Below are positions 25,441-39,595 of a DNA stretch of 64,000 nt, in pieces (within the stretch, counting starts at the first letter, position 1; each line of letters opens with the position of its first letter). A program made the position numbers and the translations under genes. The stretch is taken from contig CM055197.1 of assembly GCA_029224185.1 (NCBI GenBank), forward strand, positions 22,299,650 through 22,363,649. Direction: 5' to 3'. The notes below the pieces were generated by a model. The model searched no databases. It saw only the letters and a list, made by a program, of their open reading frames with translations, and had not been told where the DNA came from. The stretch is from Karalla daura. Taxonomy: Eukaryota; Chordata; Actinopteri; Chaetodontiformes; Leiognathidae.

Positions 25441-28261
25441 GATGCCATTCTAAATTCCGAAAAAGCATGAGCACGTGTGCCTTAAACCAGGTGGTTTGTT
25501 ATCACTGCTCAACCAGTCCCGTGTCATTTCATCCCTACTCCGGAGCAAATCTGTGGAGGTATTATCCTTCACCTTGGGAACCAAGCGGGTGAGTGAAGAG
25601 CATCTGTGCATCTGCAATGCTCCAGTGCCTCTTGTTTGTTGTTTTACCAGGAGCGGGATGGAGGAGCTGATATCAGGCTCTTCATTGGACAGACCGGGTC
25701 TGCATCCTTCAGAGGATGCAGCCTATGGAGACACCTATGGAGGATCAACTGCATCAACTGTTGGTGGTGAATGCATGGTCCAGCCGTCAGAGCAGTCCCT
25801 ATTTGCATCATCTAGGCTGCCTACATATCTGTGAAAGGATACAATCTAATAATAAGAATGCTATTAATACGTATTATATCATATTGTATTATATAACAAA
25901 ATCTTAATCTTAACATAAAGAATCTTGAGAGATAAGAGGCCATGAAGGATAGATGCAGGGTATCCTCCTGGAAAAAAACAGTGGAGCCTTGGAAGTGAGA
26001 CAGGCCTTGTCACACATCCTCCAATTAAGTCTTCTCAACTGGGACAGAGCTAATGGTTGGTGCTGGGGGTGGAGGTAGGACGGCTCCACATCAAAAGGTG
26101 GGAAGACATTATCGGAGACATTTCAAAAAAATGTGCAAAAGCGAGAAAAAAAAAAAGCTTTTCTTGTATAAACTACAACCAACATTTGTATTAATATGAA
26201 ATAGCGCTGAACAATAATAGAAAAACTCTCAAAAAAACACCATGTAAATGAGTTTCTGGGTGTGCCCCCCCCCCCAAGTCTCCAGACCCATTCCATTCCA
26301 TCACATCCCACAGTGTAATTAATGCAACAAACTGTCAGGCTGACAGCAAACACTTGTCACATAATTACTCATTAAATGGGAGACTTCTCACGTTAGCAGG
26401 AGTGGAAAAAGCCACAGTACCATTATGTTGCGATAATTATCACTCACTTATTGGGTGCAGATCTATTTCAGCCTGCTCCAGCTCATGTTTCCAATATGCG
26501 CGGTACATGTGATGCCGGACAGAAGGTTCCCGGGCTGCCTCTCTGATGTCTCCAGTCTGCAGGTCGCCATGGTTCCGTGGAGGCAGCCCACTCACCGGCC
26601 AGATGGGCAGCAATTATTCTCACTCCTGTTGGTCACTTCCACTTCACATTACCCAAGTCAAAATGTAAATTCGGCTGCAGCGCCCGTGAAAAATATATTC
26701 CGTGGGAAGCGATTCAAAGGGGGGCTGCTCTCAGGGAGAGCGCTCGAGTGCTGTAACACCTCCACCTGGGCTTTGACCTCCGTGTCTTCACACGTTCACT
26801 GTGTTCCCACCCCGTAGGATGGTGGTCGGGACATCAAAACATGGGCCACTTATTGCCTTTCCCTTGATAGCTTTCTTCAGCATAAGTTCTTTGGGGAGTT
26901 CTGTGTACTCATTTATTTACTGTTGGGTTGCCTAAACACCAACGGATTCGCTCGTGTGGAGAACGCAAGTGGCAGTCACATCAGTGGCACTGTCCACTGA
27001 CGGTCGGCCGCGATTTCCCGGAGAATGCAATTATCTACAAACAACTTTCCCCGTGGTTGCCCCGTGTGTGAGACCCAACGTTCATTAGATTCAGTGCATA
27101 TTTACAAAAGTCAATGGAGCTGATGAGGTCAAAGATTAAACACACGGGGCTTTCACAGGATTCAGTGGGGGAGATCATAATGTATTGTCGAGCATGGCAC
27201 TCTGCGTCTGCCACTTTGACTTGTGTCAAAGGGACAAAAGCAGTTAGTTTCACTGACAAGCAATAATTTGATTCATGTTATGTTTCTTTATTGTGCATCA
27301 ATTTTTCAGCGCTCCATGTCACGTACCCAGGCACAGGCAGTTAAAAACAAGTGCCACAGAGCTGAGTAAATAAAGACGCATGAGAATGTGTTAATAATGA
27401 ATGCATTTATATTCATGCCATGCACCACTTCAGGATCGTGAATACCGGGATGAAATAGATATTTTTGAAATGCTAAAGCAAAACCAAACAGTAATGAACT
27501 CGCATTATAGTCACTTGATTTGATTTTTTATATATATATTCCAGAGATGTTCTGCTGACAGTTCAGATGGTGTCTGAGATATAGAGTTTTGACTGCTGTG
27601 CATAGGGGTAGGTAAAGGAATAATGAGCATGCTGACGCCTGTTAGCAAAGACATGTGCTAACAAGTAGTGTCGCTATTTAAAACCCTGATACAGTTGTTT
27701 CCAGGATTGCTAACAATCTATATGGCAAAAACTACACAGCAGCCGAGAACTTTGTCAAAGTGAGCCAATAACTTCTGATAGGGGGCAACAGCACTCTGTT
27801 ACTCAGAGAGTGTGCTGCTCTGCCGTGGGAGGCTCACTATCACGTATGACTTTGTCTGCAACCACAATGTCTCATAAATAGACATAAACAGTACATTTGT
27901 CAGGGACTATTTCCAGCCACGTATTAATACACAGTTGGTGCTCTTACGAGGACTCCTGGCAGTGGCACAGCGCGTGTGTGGGACTGGCTGAAAATAGACT
28001 GGCGTGCGTGTGCATGGTAAATGAAGAAACGTGTCACCCAGTGCAACAGTGCGGCTCTTCGCTGCGTTTTGAATCATTTTTGGACGAGTACAGAGTTCTG
28101 GCGAGCAGAGAAACAAGTTTTGGCGGTAACAGGCAAGTTGGCCTGAGGGTTGGGAGATGCTGATAAAGTAATCTAATTACTTTTTGGAGAAACGACTGGT
28201 AAAGTACGACATGTTTCAGGTGTTTCGAGTGAAATATATGTTCTGTGATTAGAGAGCAGAT

Positions 28262-28268
28262 CGTGTGT

Positions 28269-28323
<55 letters not shown>

Positions 28324-28345
28324 TGTGTGGGTGGGTGTGTGTGGC
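28262..28345 (+). repeat. GT microsatellite with GGGT variants
   Basis: A GT array with interspersed GGTGTG and GGGTGG steps. The open frames of both strands across it are artefacts of the repeat. Confidence 0.95.
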
Positions 28346-30631
28346 ACACAGACACATGTAGCGTGCCAGAGAAACATCACTGCACTGTCTGCTCGCACCT
28401 GTGTCTCAGCCAACCAGCCCCGCTGCACACACAAACACACACCTCTCTCCTCTACTCCATCTACACCCATACAAGCACACAAACGCACGCACACACAGAT
28501 ACTTCCCATGAAGCGGCACCCCTCCCTTCCCACCCCACCCACAAACACGCATCCCTCCAACTCCCTCCATCTCTGCGCTACCCTCCCTCTTCTTTTCATC
28601 TCCCTCGCTTTTCCTCCATCCACCAGATGGCTGACCCATCTGCTCCCCCTCTTTCCCTCTCCCTCCACCTCCATCTCTGTCTCTCCCCCACTGCTCTGTG
28701 CTTCACGTGGTCCACTTCCAAGTCCCGCACACACAGGACCCTCAGTCTCCCCCGCGCCGCCGCCGCCATCGCCGCCTCCCACCACCCAGGGGTGACTGGC
28801 TCCCCTCTCCCTCTCGCCCTGACTGCTCATGTTTGCGCGCATCTGTTCGGCTGCCTCTTCCTGTGTGCGCGTGCCCACGTTTTGAAGCCACTTCTGACAC
28901 AGGCTCTTCTTGAGACACTGTTTCCTTCTGTGTGTGTGTGTGTGTTTGTATACACATCTGCTTAGGTAGCGCAATTTGTCTTATGCATGTGTGCGTGTGC
29001 AGCGCTCCCACCATCTGTTAATGTATTTCAGCATTTGGGTGCGCTCGCCTGATTATGGAATAAAATGTGTTTTGCTAGAGAGTAAAGTGTTCTTGTGATA
29101 TTTGTGTCAGCACTGATTTATCTGAACAGGCCCCGTGTTTTCTTTGTTTTTTTGCTCGCTTGGCCATTGCTTAAAGGCCACACTTATTCCCCGTGTTGCC
29201 TTGAGTTGGAGGAGAAGATTGATTTCAGGGGCCGGTAAAACCACAACCTGTTTTTACACTCGATGCTCTGGGCAAGCTGCGTCCAGCTCTATCCACTCTC
29301 CAGAATGTAGCTTCATATTTACTGTCAAGAGATGGGAGCAGACATGTCATGTCTCCCGCATATTGATAGCGATACCTATGAATCGCTGGAAATCTCCTGG
29401 AGATTTAAACGCAAAGGCACAGAATCTAATGGGCAATGTAGTTTTGTATTGCAAAATGAACATACACGAAGACAACATTGTTGCTGGACAATTATCAGGC
29501 ACTAGGAAGGTGTGTTTGGTTTCTCTTCATGCGTCTTCTGTCAGTCTTACCCTGTCTGCAGCCAGGTGTTTCCCCTCAGCTGTCCCTCCATTCTTTTTCA
29601 TTGTGTGTCTGTTTATGTCTTATCTGTTATCTTATCTGTCTTATCTGTGACATTTGTGTTCGGACGCTGGTTTTTGGTGTTGCGGTTTGTGTTTTTGGAG
29701 TTGTGTTTTCAACTCGATCAAAGCTCACCTTTTGTTTTGTTTTCTCCTCGGCGGTTTTACTGTTGTATCTTCTGGGACCTTTATACTGTACCTTGTGAAA
29801 ATAACAGGAGCAACACTGCTTGTAAGGAAGTCCAGGGAGTAGTCAGACCATCAGAGACATTGCAAGCGAGTTACAAGTTCACCCAGGCCCTGTGGGTGAA
29901 CCCCGACCAAGGGTTCGGTGGTAACACAAAAGTTGAGGACAAGAAACAGTTCAACTTCATCTTTTCTTCATATTCCTTTTTTTAATGCTGTGCCCCAAAG
30001 CAAAGAAAAGTTCCCACATGTCTGTGGACCGCAATTGCATGATGGTGGAAAATAAATTGGAGCAAGAGGAGGCTTCAAGCCCCAATCCCACCTTTTTCAT
30101 GTATCTCTCACAGTTACAGATGAAATGCACGCTGCGCCTCACCAAACCACTGACAACACCATTTTGAAGGGCTCCTCATCTAACCGCAGCAGGCACACTG
30201 AAGTAAGCAGCACTTACTGCAGGTGCAAACGTATCTGCTGGCTAATGTCAGCCGTGTTAATTTTTCATGTGTAATGTTAATCTTTAATCTTCTAGCTGCG
30301 GGCTGGTGTATTGTTGTGCTTTAGAAAGCTGTTACCCAAACATGATGCAAGTTTAAACACTACTTGAATACATTTAATCCAGTCAAAGTCACCTGCGCTG
30401 TTGTTTTATGACGTGGCAGAGGCCTAACCACTCGAAAAATCTCAGACCAAAGAAATGAAAAAGACGTCAAATAATGAATTAACTCTAGAAACTCTTTGAA
30501 GTTTTCCTGTTTGTGATTTTAAGTGGGGCTGCGCCTCACAGTTACAGCCTCCAGCTTGGATTAAGGGCATTTGCATGGATCTAATGAGCACTCACAGTCC
30601 AAAACGATGCATGTTTAGGTCAGTCAGGGGA

Positions 30632-31005
30632 GGGGGGGGGGGGGGGGGGCGGGGGGGGGCAAGAAGATGAATGAACGTCATTTTTAGTTTAAATTCCAAT
30701 GTAAGGATGTGAGTAGAAATGCCACTGCCTAAGAATTCACAAATACAGTTCAGGAGGTTGAACCTTGCAGCTGGTCTGCAAAATCTGAAATATATTTGAC
30801 AGTTCAGGTGAAAAATGCTCCCCTCCCAACTTTTCGTCTGCCTTGAATAATTCATATGACGCAGGGGATCTCTTTCCTCCATCTTGTCGGCGATGGCAGT
30901 GTCTTGACAGATTAGAAATAAACTTCACAAACACTATTTCATTTATTACCAGCTTGAATGATTAAAAGGAGGGGGGCGGGGGTGGGGGGGGGGGGGGGGG
31001 GGGGG
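30632..31005 (+). repeat. two poly-G tracts (18 and 22)
   Basis: G18 at 30632-30649, followed by C and G9, and G22 at 30984-31005, about 330 bp apart on the same strand. Confidence 0.95.
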
Positions 31006-31241
31006 TACACCGGCTGTAATAAACAGGGCATTTCAGCGGGTGCGTCGTCGTCGTCCTTCATCAGAGAGCTGGGGCTGAGGAGTCAGTGTGCCGCAGCTCT
31101 GGAGGCACAGCGGTAGCCCTACCTGCTAAGGCGCGTGTGCCTCGCTGTGACCTTGCCTTTACAGACAGATAACACCCAGCCCAGACTCTTGACTGACAGG
31201 TGGCCACGCCGCAGCCTCATACAAACAACCAGGCCGACACA

Positions 31242-31242
31242 C

Positions 31243-31299
<57 letters not shown>

Positions 31300-31584
31300 C
31301 ACGTCCTAAGCCTACATGTCGATGGACGAGCACAGGCACATGTAAGCACACACACGCGCACACACACACACACATACACATACAAGGAATGAGACAAAAT
31401 CAGGCCCAGGGGGAGATAAACAGCTAAAGCCTGAGGAGGAGAGTGATTGTCTCAGACACATGTGGCAAGAGTCAAGTCGGAGAATAACAGGGAGGGGGAA
31501 AAAAAGGCAAATCAGGCAGTCTGACGGGCATGCTGGACAATCACACAGATGCACAGATGGGCTTTATGACAGACAGACAGACAC

Positions 31585-31643
<59 letters not shown>
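31242..31643 (+). repeat. CA and GA microsatellites
   Basis: A CA array at about 31242-31295, further CA around 31348-31380, and a GA array at about 31586-31643. Confidence 0.95.
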
Positions 31644-31646
<3 letters not shown>

Positions 31647-34600
31647 AGACAGTCAAGCAAGCAGGCAGGCGGATATTTTGCTATGCAAGCCCCGACTGCC
31701 TTGCCCCGGTATGAATACCCAAGCTCAGGCCCGAAAAACAGCGTAAGAATGAAATACAAACAGAATTTTGACATTTTCAGGAAAGAAAATGCATACACCT
31801 ACATAACCTTCACCATCACAAAGCCCGTGTGCCTCAGATGTGGAGACAGTGATATTTGGTTTAGAGATAGGAGCGCGATGTGATCACAGGCTTCTGAGAG
31901 GGAGCAGAGGGAATAAAAAGTGCAGTGACAGGACACTTCAAGGATGTTCTGCTTGTTCAAATATTCAATAAAAGGACAGGAAACAACGGGAAATACATGC
32001 ATAGGATAAGAATCATCCGCTTGTGTCTTTGGAGTTGTGCAGTTTCAGAGCACGCTTGGGTCCTGGGAGCATTGTGTGTGTGTTGTGTTTGTGTCTGTGT
32101 GTGTGAGCGCGTGCATGTGTGTGTGTGTCTCAGGCTGTATTAGGGACACACCTGGCAGCAGCAGCCTGTGTCTTCAGACCTCAGGTGTGGCAGGACAATG
32201 CAGGGGACGGAGGGAGGGAGGGAGGGAGGGGAGCAAGGAGGTCGCAGGAGGTTGCAGCGGGCAGCTCGCCAACTGTATTCAAGTGGAAGACCACGAGGAA
32301 CCCGCGTTCCCCGACGGACCAGATGAAATCACACGGAAAATAGGGAATGGCGGCCTCGACGCCGTCCACTCGCCGGCACGCAGCATGAACAGATGCTACC
32401 CCGCACATGCACACGACTCACACAACATCCACCAGATATAAACAAATTAGAGAAAGCACCGCAGGCGAAGACAAGTGAGCAAAATGCATCCCACATGTTA
32501 ACAAGCGTCATGATGCTCAACAGTGCTCCCCACTGTTGCCGCTGACTCTTTCCGCTGCCTGGGCGAGCGCCCCAGGTCCTGGCAGCAGACAGCGGAGAGA
32601 GGAGGAAGAAGTAGAAGAGGAGGAGGAGGAGGACGAGCAGGAGGAGGAGCAGTCGGGTTGTGCGGCTCCACACGCCCGCTCAGACCCCCTGCCCTCTGCC
32701 ATCATCTGCCGCTTTAACCCTTCATTAATCTCAAGCGGTGCCTTTTTAACCCCTGGCTGGCCACGCCTGGCCAGCACCGCAGCCTTCCTCTTTCTAAAAA
32801 CAGACACCATCACAACCAATTAGGCAAGATGAAAGCCAACACCAGGGCAAGGGCGCCAGATTGCAGGCGGAGGGGTAAAATGATCAAAACACAGGTGAGA
32901 ATCAGAGAAAGGAAACAAACAAATTGGATCTCAAGCTTCGCATAATTGAGGTACCAATTGCAGATGGAGTAGAGGGACTGAAAACGAGAAGTGGAGTGAG
33001 CTGGCAGCTCCTTCAAGGGTGTTTCTTCTCAGGCTTCAACCTGCGTGTGTTTTCAAGAAAAGGAGATATGCAAAGAAGGAGCAGATGAAAAAAAAGCGCA
33101 TAAAAGAGTTGATATCTGTTTTAACAATGCATAATGGATGCATCCTTGAAGAGAAGCGCAGAGGAAAGAACGGAGTATATGAAAAGGAGTGCTGCCCGAC
33201 TCGGAGGTGAGAAAAACGCTTCAAATGTTTTATGCTCTGGGACAGCTGCACCAAGGCATTCTGTGGAGGAGACACTGTATAAATACACCTGAGCAGTTTT
33301 ACAAGGCTGTGCTGGAGAACAACAATGTGCGGCGGCGGCGGGACACTGCAGTAAATATCCACGACAAGCATCAGTACTGGAAGACCCTCCCAAAGCAATA
33401 AGAAACCCCACCACTGAATAGTTAGATGAAGGGTATTGTAGTAACAAGCACTATGGGGATTACAGGCGGAGGCAAAGCAAAGACTAGGCTTACTGTGATA
33501 TATCTTAACAAGGGAAAAAGGGGGAAGAAAATAGAGCCGGCTCGGAGGCAACAGATGGGACGTGGAGGATACGGTGCACAGACACAGAATTTTAACATCT
33601 GGTAAAGACCACGTTATTCTCTGAAGGAGAAGCCCACAATTAGAAGCATCAAATAAGATTTAAGACTAATAATGAGCAATGTTGAAGGCAATTTTTTTTC
33701 TCTCGGATGACATGTTGCCAGTGAGAGAGCCCCGGCTTTTAGGGAACGTCGGAGTGCGGCCCCTCGCGTTGCTCGTCTTCGCTCCGCTGCAGTCTATTGG
33801 GGCCACTGTTTGTGGCGTAATTGGCACTCCGGTGTCCTCAATGACGGCTTTTCACCTGTGTAATAGTTACCTGTCAGGGTGAGACGGTGCGTCCGGACTG
33901 ATTTCTGAGGGACCGGGACGCACGGAGTCTGTTTTCTGGCCACCGTCGAACGGCGCCAAAACAAAAAAAAAAAAGAAAAGATCGGACAAAACGAATAAAT
34001 AAAGCCCAGGGATCAAACGGCGTGACCTTTTCACAGGGCGGCTGTTTCCGAGGCAGCGCGGCAGGTGAGGCGCAGGTGAAAATAAATCACTTTAACAGTG
34101 GCTCCGCTCCCCTCGGGCTTCTCAGGAGGCCTCTGGCGGCGAGCGACTCAGCCGGCACGGTGCGAGCAGCCTGGATGCTGAAGCATCCCTCCCTGGAAAG
34201 CGCCGTCCGGATGGACACTTTGACAGGCGTTACAACCACTGTCGCTCATGGCGGGCCACGTCACAGCAGCCATATGGTCCAGCTCCAGAGCTCTGCCCGC
34301 TGTGTGCGCTCTCTCCGGTGCTGACGTAGAAGCTGTGGAACGTCGGTTTTCAACAGAAATGCCCCAAAGTCCAGTTTACAGCCCGGTCACAATCCTATTT
34401 TTAGGTGTGGGGGATGTTGAGGTCGGTTTCTGCGCAGATCTGGCACCTTTTCATTCTTACCTGCCGACCCCGTGTGGGCTTCACTGTGATTGGCTGATTG
34501 GCTCAGCTTGAGACTTCAGCAGACCGCTGCCTCACAGTGGCGTGCCTTCATTTACTTGTGTGGCTGAACAGAGGCTGGTACATGCCAACTGTTTTGCAGG

Positions 34601-35301
34601 TGGGGATGGCGTGGTTTGAATGTCTCTGCTGGGATTTTACACGATATTTAACTGCTATTTCAAAATTCACCGTTACGTGCGGACGCAAGGGTGTTTTACA
34701 ATCTGCCCTACATCTTTAGCCGGTAATGGACCGTTGTTATTCAACCAAGCAGCTATTCATCCCATGACGTCTTTGAATTCAGTGAAGCCCTTCATGATGT
34801 TATTAGCTGCACCTGTGCGTTTCCAGTTGTCCACAGCGGGGGAACCACGCGTAATCGAGTGATAAACATGCGTTACAGTTTCACCTTAAACCGCTGCCTT
34901 CGATGTTTTTTTGTTTGTTTGTTTTTTGATTGAGCAGCACCTGTGTAAATGAATGCAGGTGGTTTCAGCGTGCACCGCGGGTGACAACGAGTGGGCAGCT
35001 GGGACACGTGAACTCAGAACTGTTCACGTCGGTGTCCTCGATCCATTTCCAGTGTGACCAGCTGACCGCAGGACCGCAGGGCGGAGCCTCGAGTGTGCCG
35101 CGTCCCGGCACGCCACAGCCGGGGGACGGCCCGGGATGTTTTGACAGCCGTTCACCAGAGAGTTACGCTCCTGCGTAACGAGCCGGAGCGGCCCGCGCCG
35201 GCTAGGTGCTACCCCTCGCGCATGGCTAATGGACACAGCGCTGTGGAGGCCGGCCGTTGTGCGCTCGATGTCAAGTGCCGAGAATAGAAATGTGGGAGAG
35301 G

Positions 35302-35323
35302 AAAAAAAAAAAAAAAAAAAAAA
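35302..35323 (+). repeat. poly-A tract (22)
   Basis: Twenty-two A. No retroposed coding sequence is visible directly upstream. Confidence 0.95.
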
Positions 35324-35350
35324 CTTCACTCCGCCGTTGGTCGACTCTGT

Positions 35351-35383
35351 CGGCTAGCAGCAACCCAGAGCTGCTGCTAGCCG
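35351..35383. repeat. 12-bp perfect inverted repeat, 9-nt loop
   Basis: CGGCTAGCAGCA, nine bases, then the exact reverse complement TGCTGCTAGCCG. Confidence 0.95.
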
Positions 35384-38300
35384 GGCGCTCTCCGCCCACA
35401 CCGGGCGCATTACAGCCTGCCCATCACAGCCCTCCGATCCACTCATTAGCCTACACTCATACTGTATTTTGGAGCTGTCCACGTGTGAGCACGTCACCTG
35501 GGACACGTGTCGACAACGGGTGTAATATGTCTGACATTTGTTTCAGTTCAGCGCGACTCGACTCTTCTGTTTGGTTGGCTCGGCGCTCTCAGCAGCAACT
35601 TGCTGCAGCAAGAGGCCAATGAAGTCAGCCGGTAACTGATGGCGAGCACAGTGTAGCACTTAGCAAAAGGCAAGGTACTTCCATCCGGCATTAGTGTAGC
35701 ATTAAGTCTATTTGACCTGTCGTGTAGCCAGAAACACAACCCAAAATGACTGCAAGGCTGCGGGATTGTTCCGTGAACAACGGACACGGCATGCAAACTT
35801 GAAAGGGGACGATATTTGTGTTTGTGCTCTCCAAGTGGCCTTCAAGTGTGCAGTGTTGCCAGCTCATCAGTAAGGAAAGTAGCTATTGGCTGCTCTTAAA
35901 GTTGGTAGAAGGTGTTAAATGATGTCATGGCCATGTGTCTGTCACTGTAATGGCCGCTGCAGGAGAGAGGAAAAACCAAAAGTGAATAGAAAATACGACT
36001 GAATCTTCTTTTGTACAACCATGATTTATTCTAAACAGAGAGCATTTTACATTGACAATCAGTCAGTGGCGGCTTGGCACATTCCCCACTGGATCCCACT
36101 GGATCCGTCTGGATCTGTCACACGGAGCTGCTTTTAATAAGCAGGACACTCCTGGACCTTCTTGGGAAGGTCTTCTTGGGAAACTTGGGCTGTCTGGACA
36201 CAGAGTCAGTGGAAATTGCTACGTAGACCAAAGCGGATGCGAATCAGCCCTGTTGATGTACTGCCGCCGTTTTGGGCTGAATATGCGGAAATTCAGAGTT
36301 TCCAAAAGTCCTCGGTAACCCGAGAGAGCCACCAGATTTGCCACCGCTTTCTTTCTTTTCAGACACTCTCCAGGAGGGTCTGGAGAGGCAGGCGAAGTCA
36401 GCAACACTGGCCATCGAAGTAAACAAAGGTTGTAATTGTTTGGGTAAACCGTGGGTGGAGTGATGAGATGTGGAAATGAAATGGGGGAGCAGCTCACCAC
36501 CGGAGGATAGTTGAAGAGATTGCAGGAGATGTCAGACGGCGCGGGGACGCTGTGCGGTAAACAAACAATAAAAATGTGAATATGTTCGTCTCTGCCGTTT
36601 GCTTAATGTGATTGCCAGTCAATATCTGTGAAATTGCAGTTTGGATCACGTCGAGCGTTTTTTTTTTTTTGCCACGATTCGCAAGCGGACTGCTGGGTGT
36701 AGGAGGAAGTGCGGCCGGCCGGCGCCACTGGCCTCGCCACCAGAGCGTGCGCGCTGGCTGTCTCCAAAGGTCTCCAGCGTCGGCCCTCACTCTCGTTTCA
36801 AAGGATCCACTCATCCTGGAGCGGCACGTCGTAAAGACCTTCATGGCTGCTCATTGTCACCCACCTATGAGGCTTATTCAAGGGCCGTCGTACTGTGTGA
36901 AACTGGCATTCCTTTCCGTTGCAAACCGATCTGGATGAAAGAGATATTTACAGACGCGTTGCTACACTTGCATCACAAAGAGAACACAGAGCGAGGTATG
37001 AGTCATTAGTTTGATGAGTTTTCATCCCTTTTTTTTTGGCAGGGAGTTTTCCGTCCTGAGAGCTATTTAAGATTGAGATTTTGTATGATTCTGGTGGGAC
37101 AGCTTGTTCTTTCATCTTCGTCTGCTCATTCACTCGTCTTCGCAGTCTCTGAGTAGAAGCTTCTATAAGGCGCTGCAATTAGTCTTGTTTCTTAAGTGAA
37201 ACAGACAGCTTCAAGTCTGTCAACAGGACGCCGCAGAAAATGACTTTTCTTCTCACTGTGGCGGCTCTACGTTTCCTCCCTATGTCCTTGATACTACGCC
37301 GTGGAAATGCAGTGATGTCACTTCCAATCAGTGCCCGCCGCTTTCTGAAATGCATTCTGGGGACTTGCTCAGCTGGACATTCAGAGCACTGGAGCGAATT
37401 TGTCTTTGGAAATTCGCTGACTCGGTGGGCAGTTCACCTGCTGAACCGAACAATGGACCATTTCACTTCTCCTCCACATCCTGCCTTCACTGGGGCTGTT
37501 CCTTTGGTTAAATGTACTGTACTTCCAGCAGAAACCGTTCACAGCCAGAGCTGCAGATAATTCACCCAAGGCAGACTGTTTTTATGTTGTTTTTCGCAAC
37601 TCGGCCAATATTGTTGCACTGTGTTGTGGCGGTATAACATTCAACACAGTGTGCCTTAGAACATCAGAGACAAAATCAGAGGTGCTATCGCCAGGATTAA
37701 ACAAGTTCAGATTCTCCTTGATTTGAGCGGACTGAGTAACAGACTCAGCGTAATGTTACACTACCAACATCTACTCAATATTTTCCAGCTCTGTTTCTCA
37801 AAGGCAGCTGACGCCACATCTCACTAGTGGCCACTCATGAGAAATTCATGCTGAGCAGCAGCATATTGAACCAAATACGCAGGATAAAGTGGGGAGCGTG
37901 TACAAAATGATGCACACAATGCTGTGTTTATTTCCCCTTGACAGACTTGTGTAGCCAAAACAGCGCGGAAGTTGGGGTTTCAGTATTTAACTTCGTAAAT
38001 ATTGCATACTGTAGCCTCAGTGAATAATTGGAACAAGTCGACGTGGACCATATGATACTGTAAGACAGTGTGGAATCACATTATTTTTCCAGCGACGGAG
38101 GGGAACCCTGCTGTGTTTACACACCACAGCCTGTTTACATAGAGTCTTGCATTGTGTGACACGTGCGCCATGTGTGTTTCGTGGCTCCGAAAGAAGCTGT
38201 TTGAAGTCTACATTTCCACACATGACGTCACTTGAGTCAGAGAAGAAGATAAAAGATTGGCCCAATTTTTTTTTTTTTTTTCCTTTGGAAGAAAATTGGC

Positions 38301-39560
38301 CAGTTCGCCGTGATTAATAGAGCGCACGTCATTCTGACCAAAGCAAATGTACAAAGACTAAAAGTCGACTATAAATCACTGTGGGGTGTGAAGGCACAAA
38401 CTGTTTACAAGCACAGGATGAGAAGTGTACCTGGCTCTGCTGCATTGGTTTTCATCCTGCCTTTTCCTTTAATTACCCAGCATACGTTTGACAATGGTTT
38501 TAAGCGTGATGCTGAGAATCTGTAGAGCGCTCTCTCTTAGTGACTTAATGGGAGGCAGGGAGAGGAGGTTTCAAGGAGCGAGGCTCTGCTGTGCTGCAGC
38601 ACAGAGAGGGGCGGTAAGCAGCTACTCATAACAACAAGTTCTGTACTGGAATAACTTTATATTTCACATGAAAATACAGCCAGATAGGGAGGCATTAGCG
38701 GTGAGGGAGGGGAGGGGGGGGAAATGGAATACAGCAGTTAGATGGAGTTTGCACATTTGCATTTCAGCGCGGAGTGCAGCAGTAGCAATTCATACTTGGA
38801 GTGGAGGCAAACTGGAGTCAGCTGCAGTGCAGGTAACTCTGAATGTGTGAACCAAGGGCCGTTAGGGATGAATAATAGAAAGCGGTTGTGGTTCAGGTTG
38901 CGTGCAGTGCTGGCACTCACCGGCTAGAGCCTAGATCAAACAGAAAGTCTTATACCAAGGATCTGAAATGTACAGGGTTGGGTATAAGGAATACAAACGG
39001 GTTCAGCAAAGGTTAACAAACACCTTATTAAACATTCCCAGTCATCCAGACATATTTGTCTACCATCGGCTATAATGGAGGTACATTTACTCAGATGTTT
39101 CCTCTAAATGCAAATCCAAGGTGTGTGTCTACTTCATGTCACTTTCCTACCTCACAACTTTTCAGTGAATCATTTTTTCCTTACCTTATAACATATATAT
39201 ACATATAACATTATAACATTACTGATATGTATATCTTACTGTCTAATGAAACCCATGTATCTCCACATGTGACGACGATCTCCTCAAGTGAATATTTGAG
39301 ATTAACCGTGGGAAAAAGTATTTCATTATGGATGAAAACCATCTTGGGTCAGTTGGAAAAAGCATCATTACCAAGCTAGACACAGACAGAGACACAGATT
39401 GAAGTGCATAAATAATTAAAATCAGCTAAATGACCAGCATCTACAGCAGTATAGGGGTCTGAATAATTCACCAACAATTAGACACCTATACACTACCATA
39501 ACAAGTACCTGACCATTGACCGGCACATCTCAATCTTTGCTCTGTCATCTCACTTCTGCA

Positions 39561-39595
39561 ATCTTAACACCAGGAGGCTACTGGTGTTAAGATTC
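39561..39595. repeat. 14-bp perfect inverted repeat, 7-nt loop
   Basis: AATCTTAACACCAG, loop GAGGCTA, then CTGGTGTTAAGATT. Confidence 0.97.

Larger units (their letters stand above)
25860..31200. other. non-coding stretch with simple repeats
   Basis: Unique sequence with simple repeats. 29500-29850 is T-rich with CTGTCTTATCTGT repeats and could be an LTR or UTR-like fragment, but I cannot assign it. No exon was recognised. Confidence 0.5.

Noticed and set aside
28249..28974. 241-codon minus-strand frame and overlapping plus-strand frames
   Set aside because: Composed of GT/CA and pyrimidine-rich simple sequence, open on both strands, with no domain.
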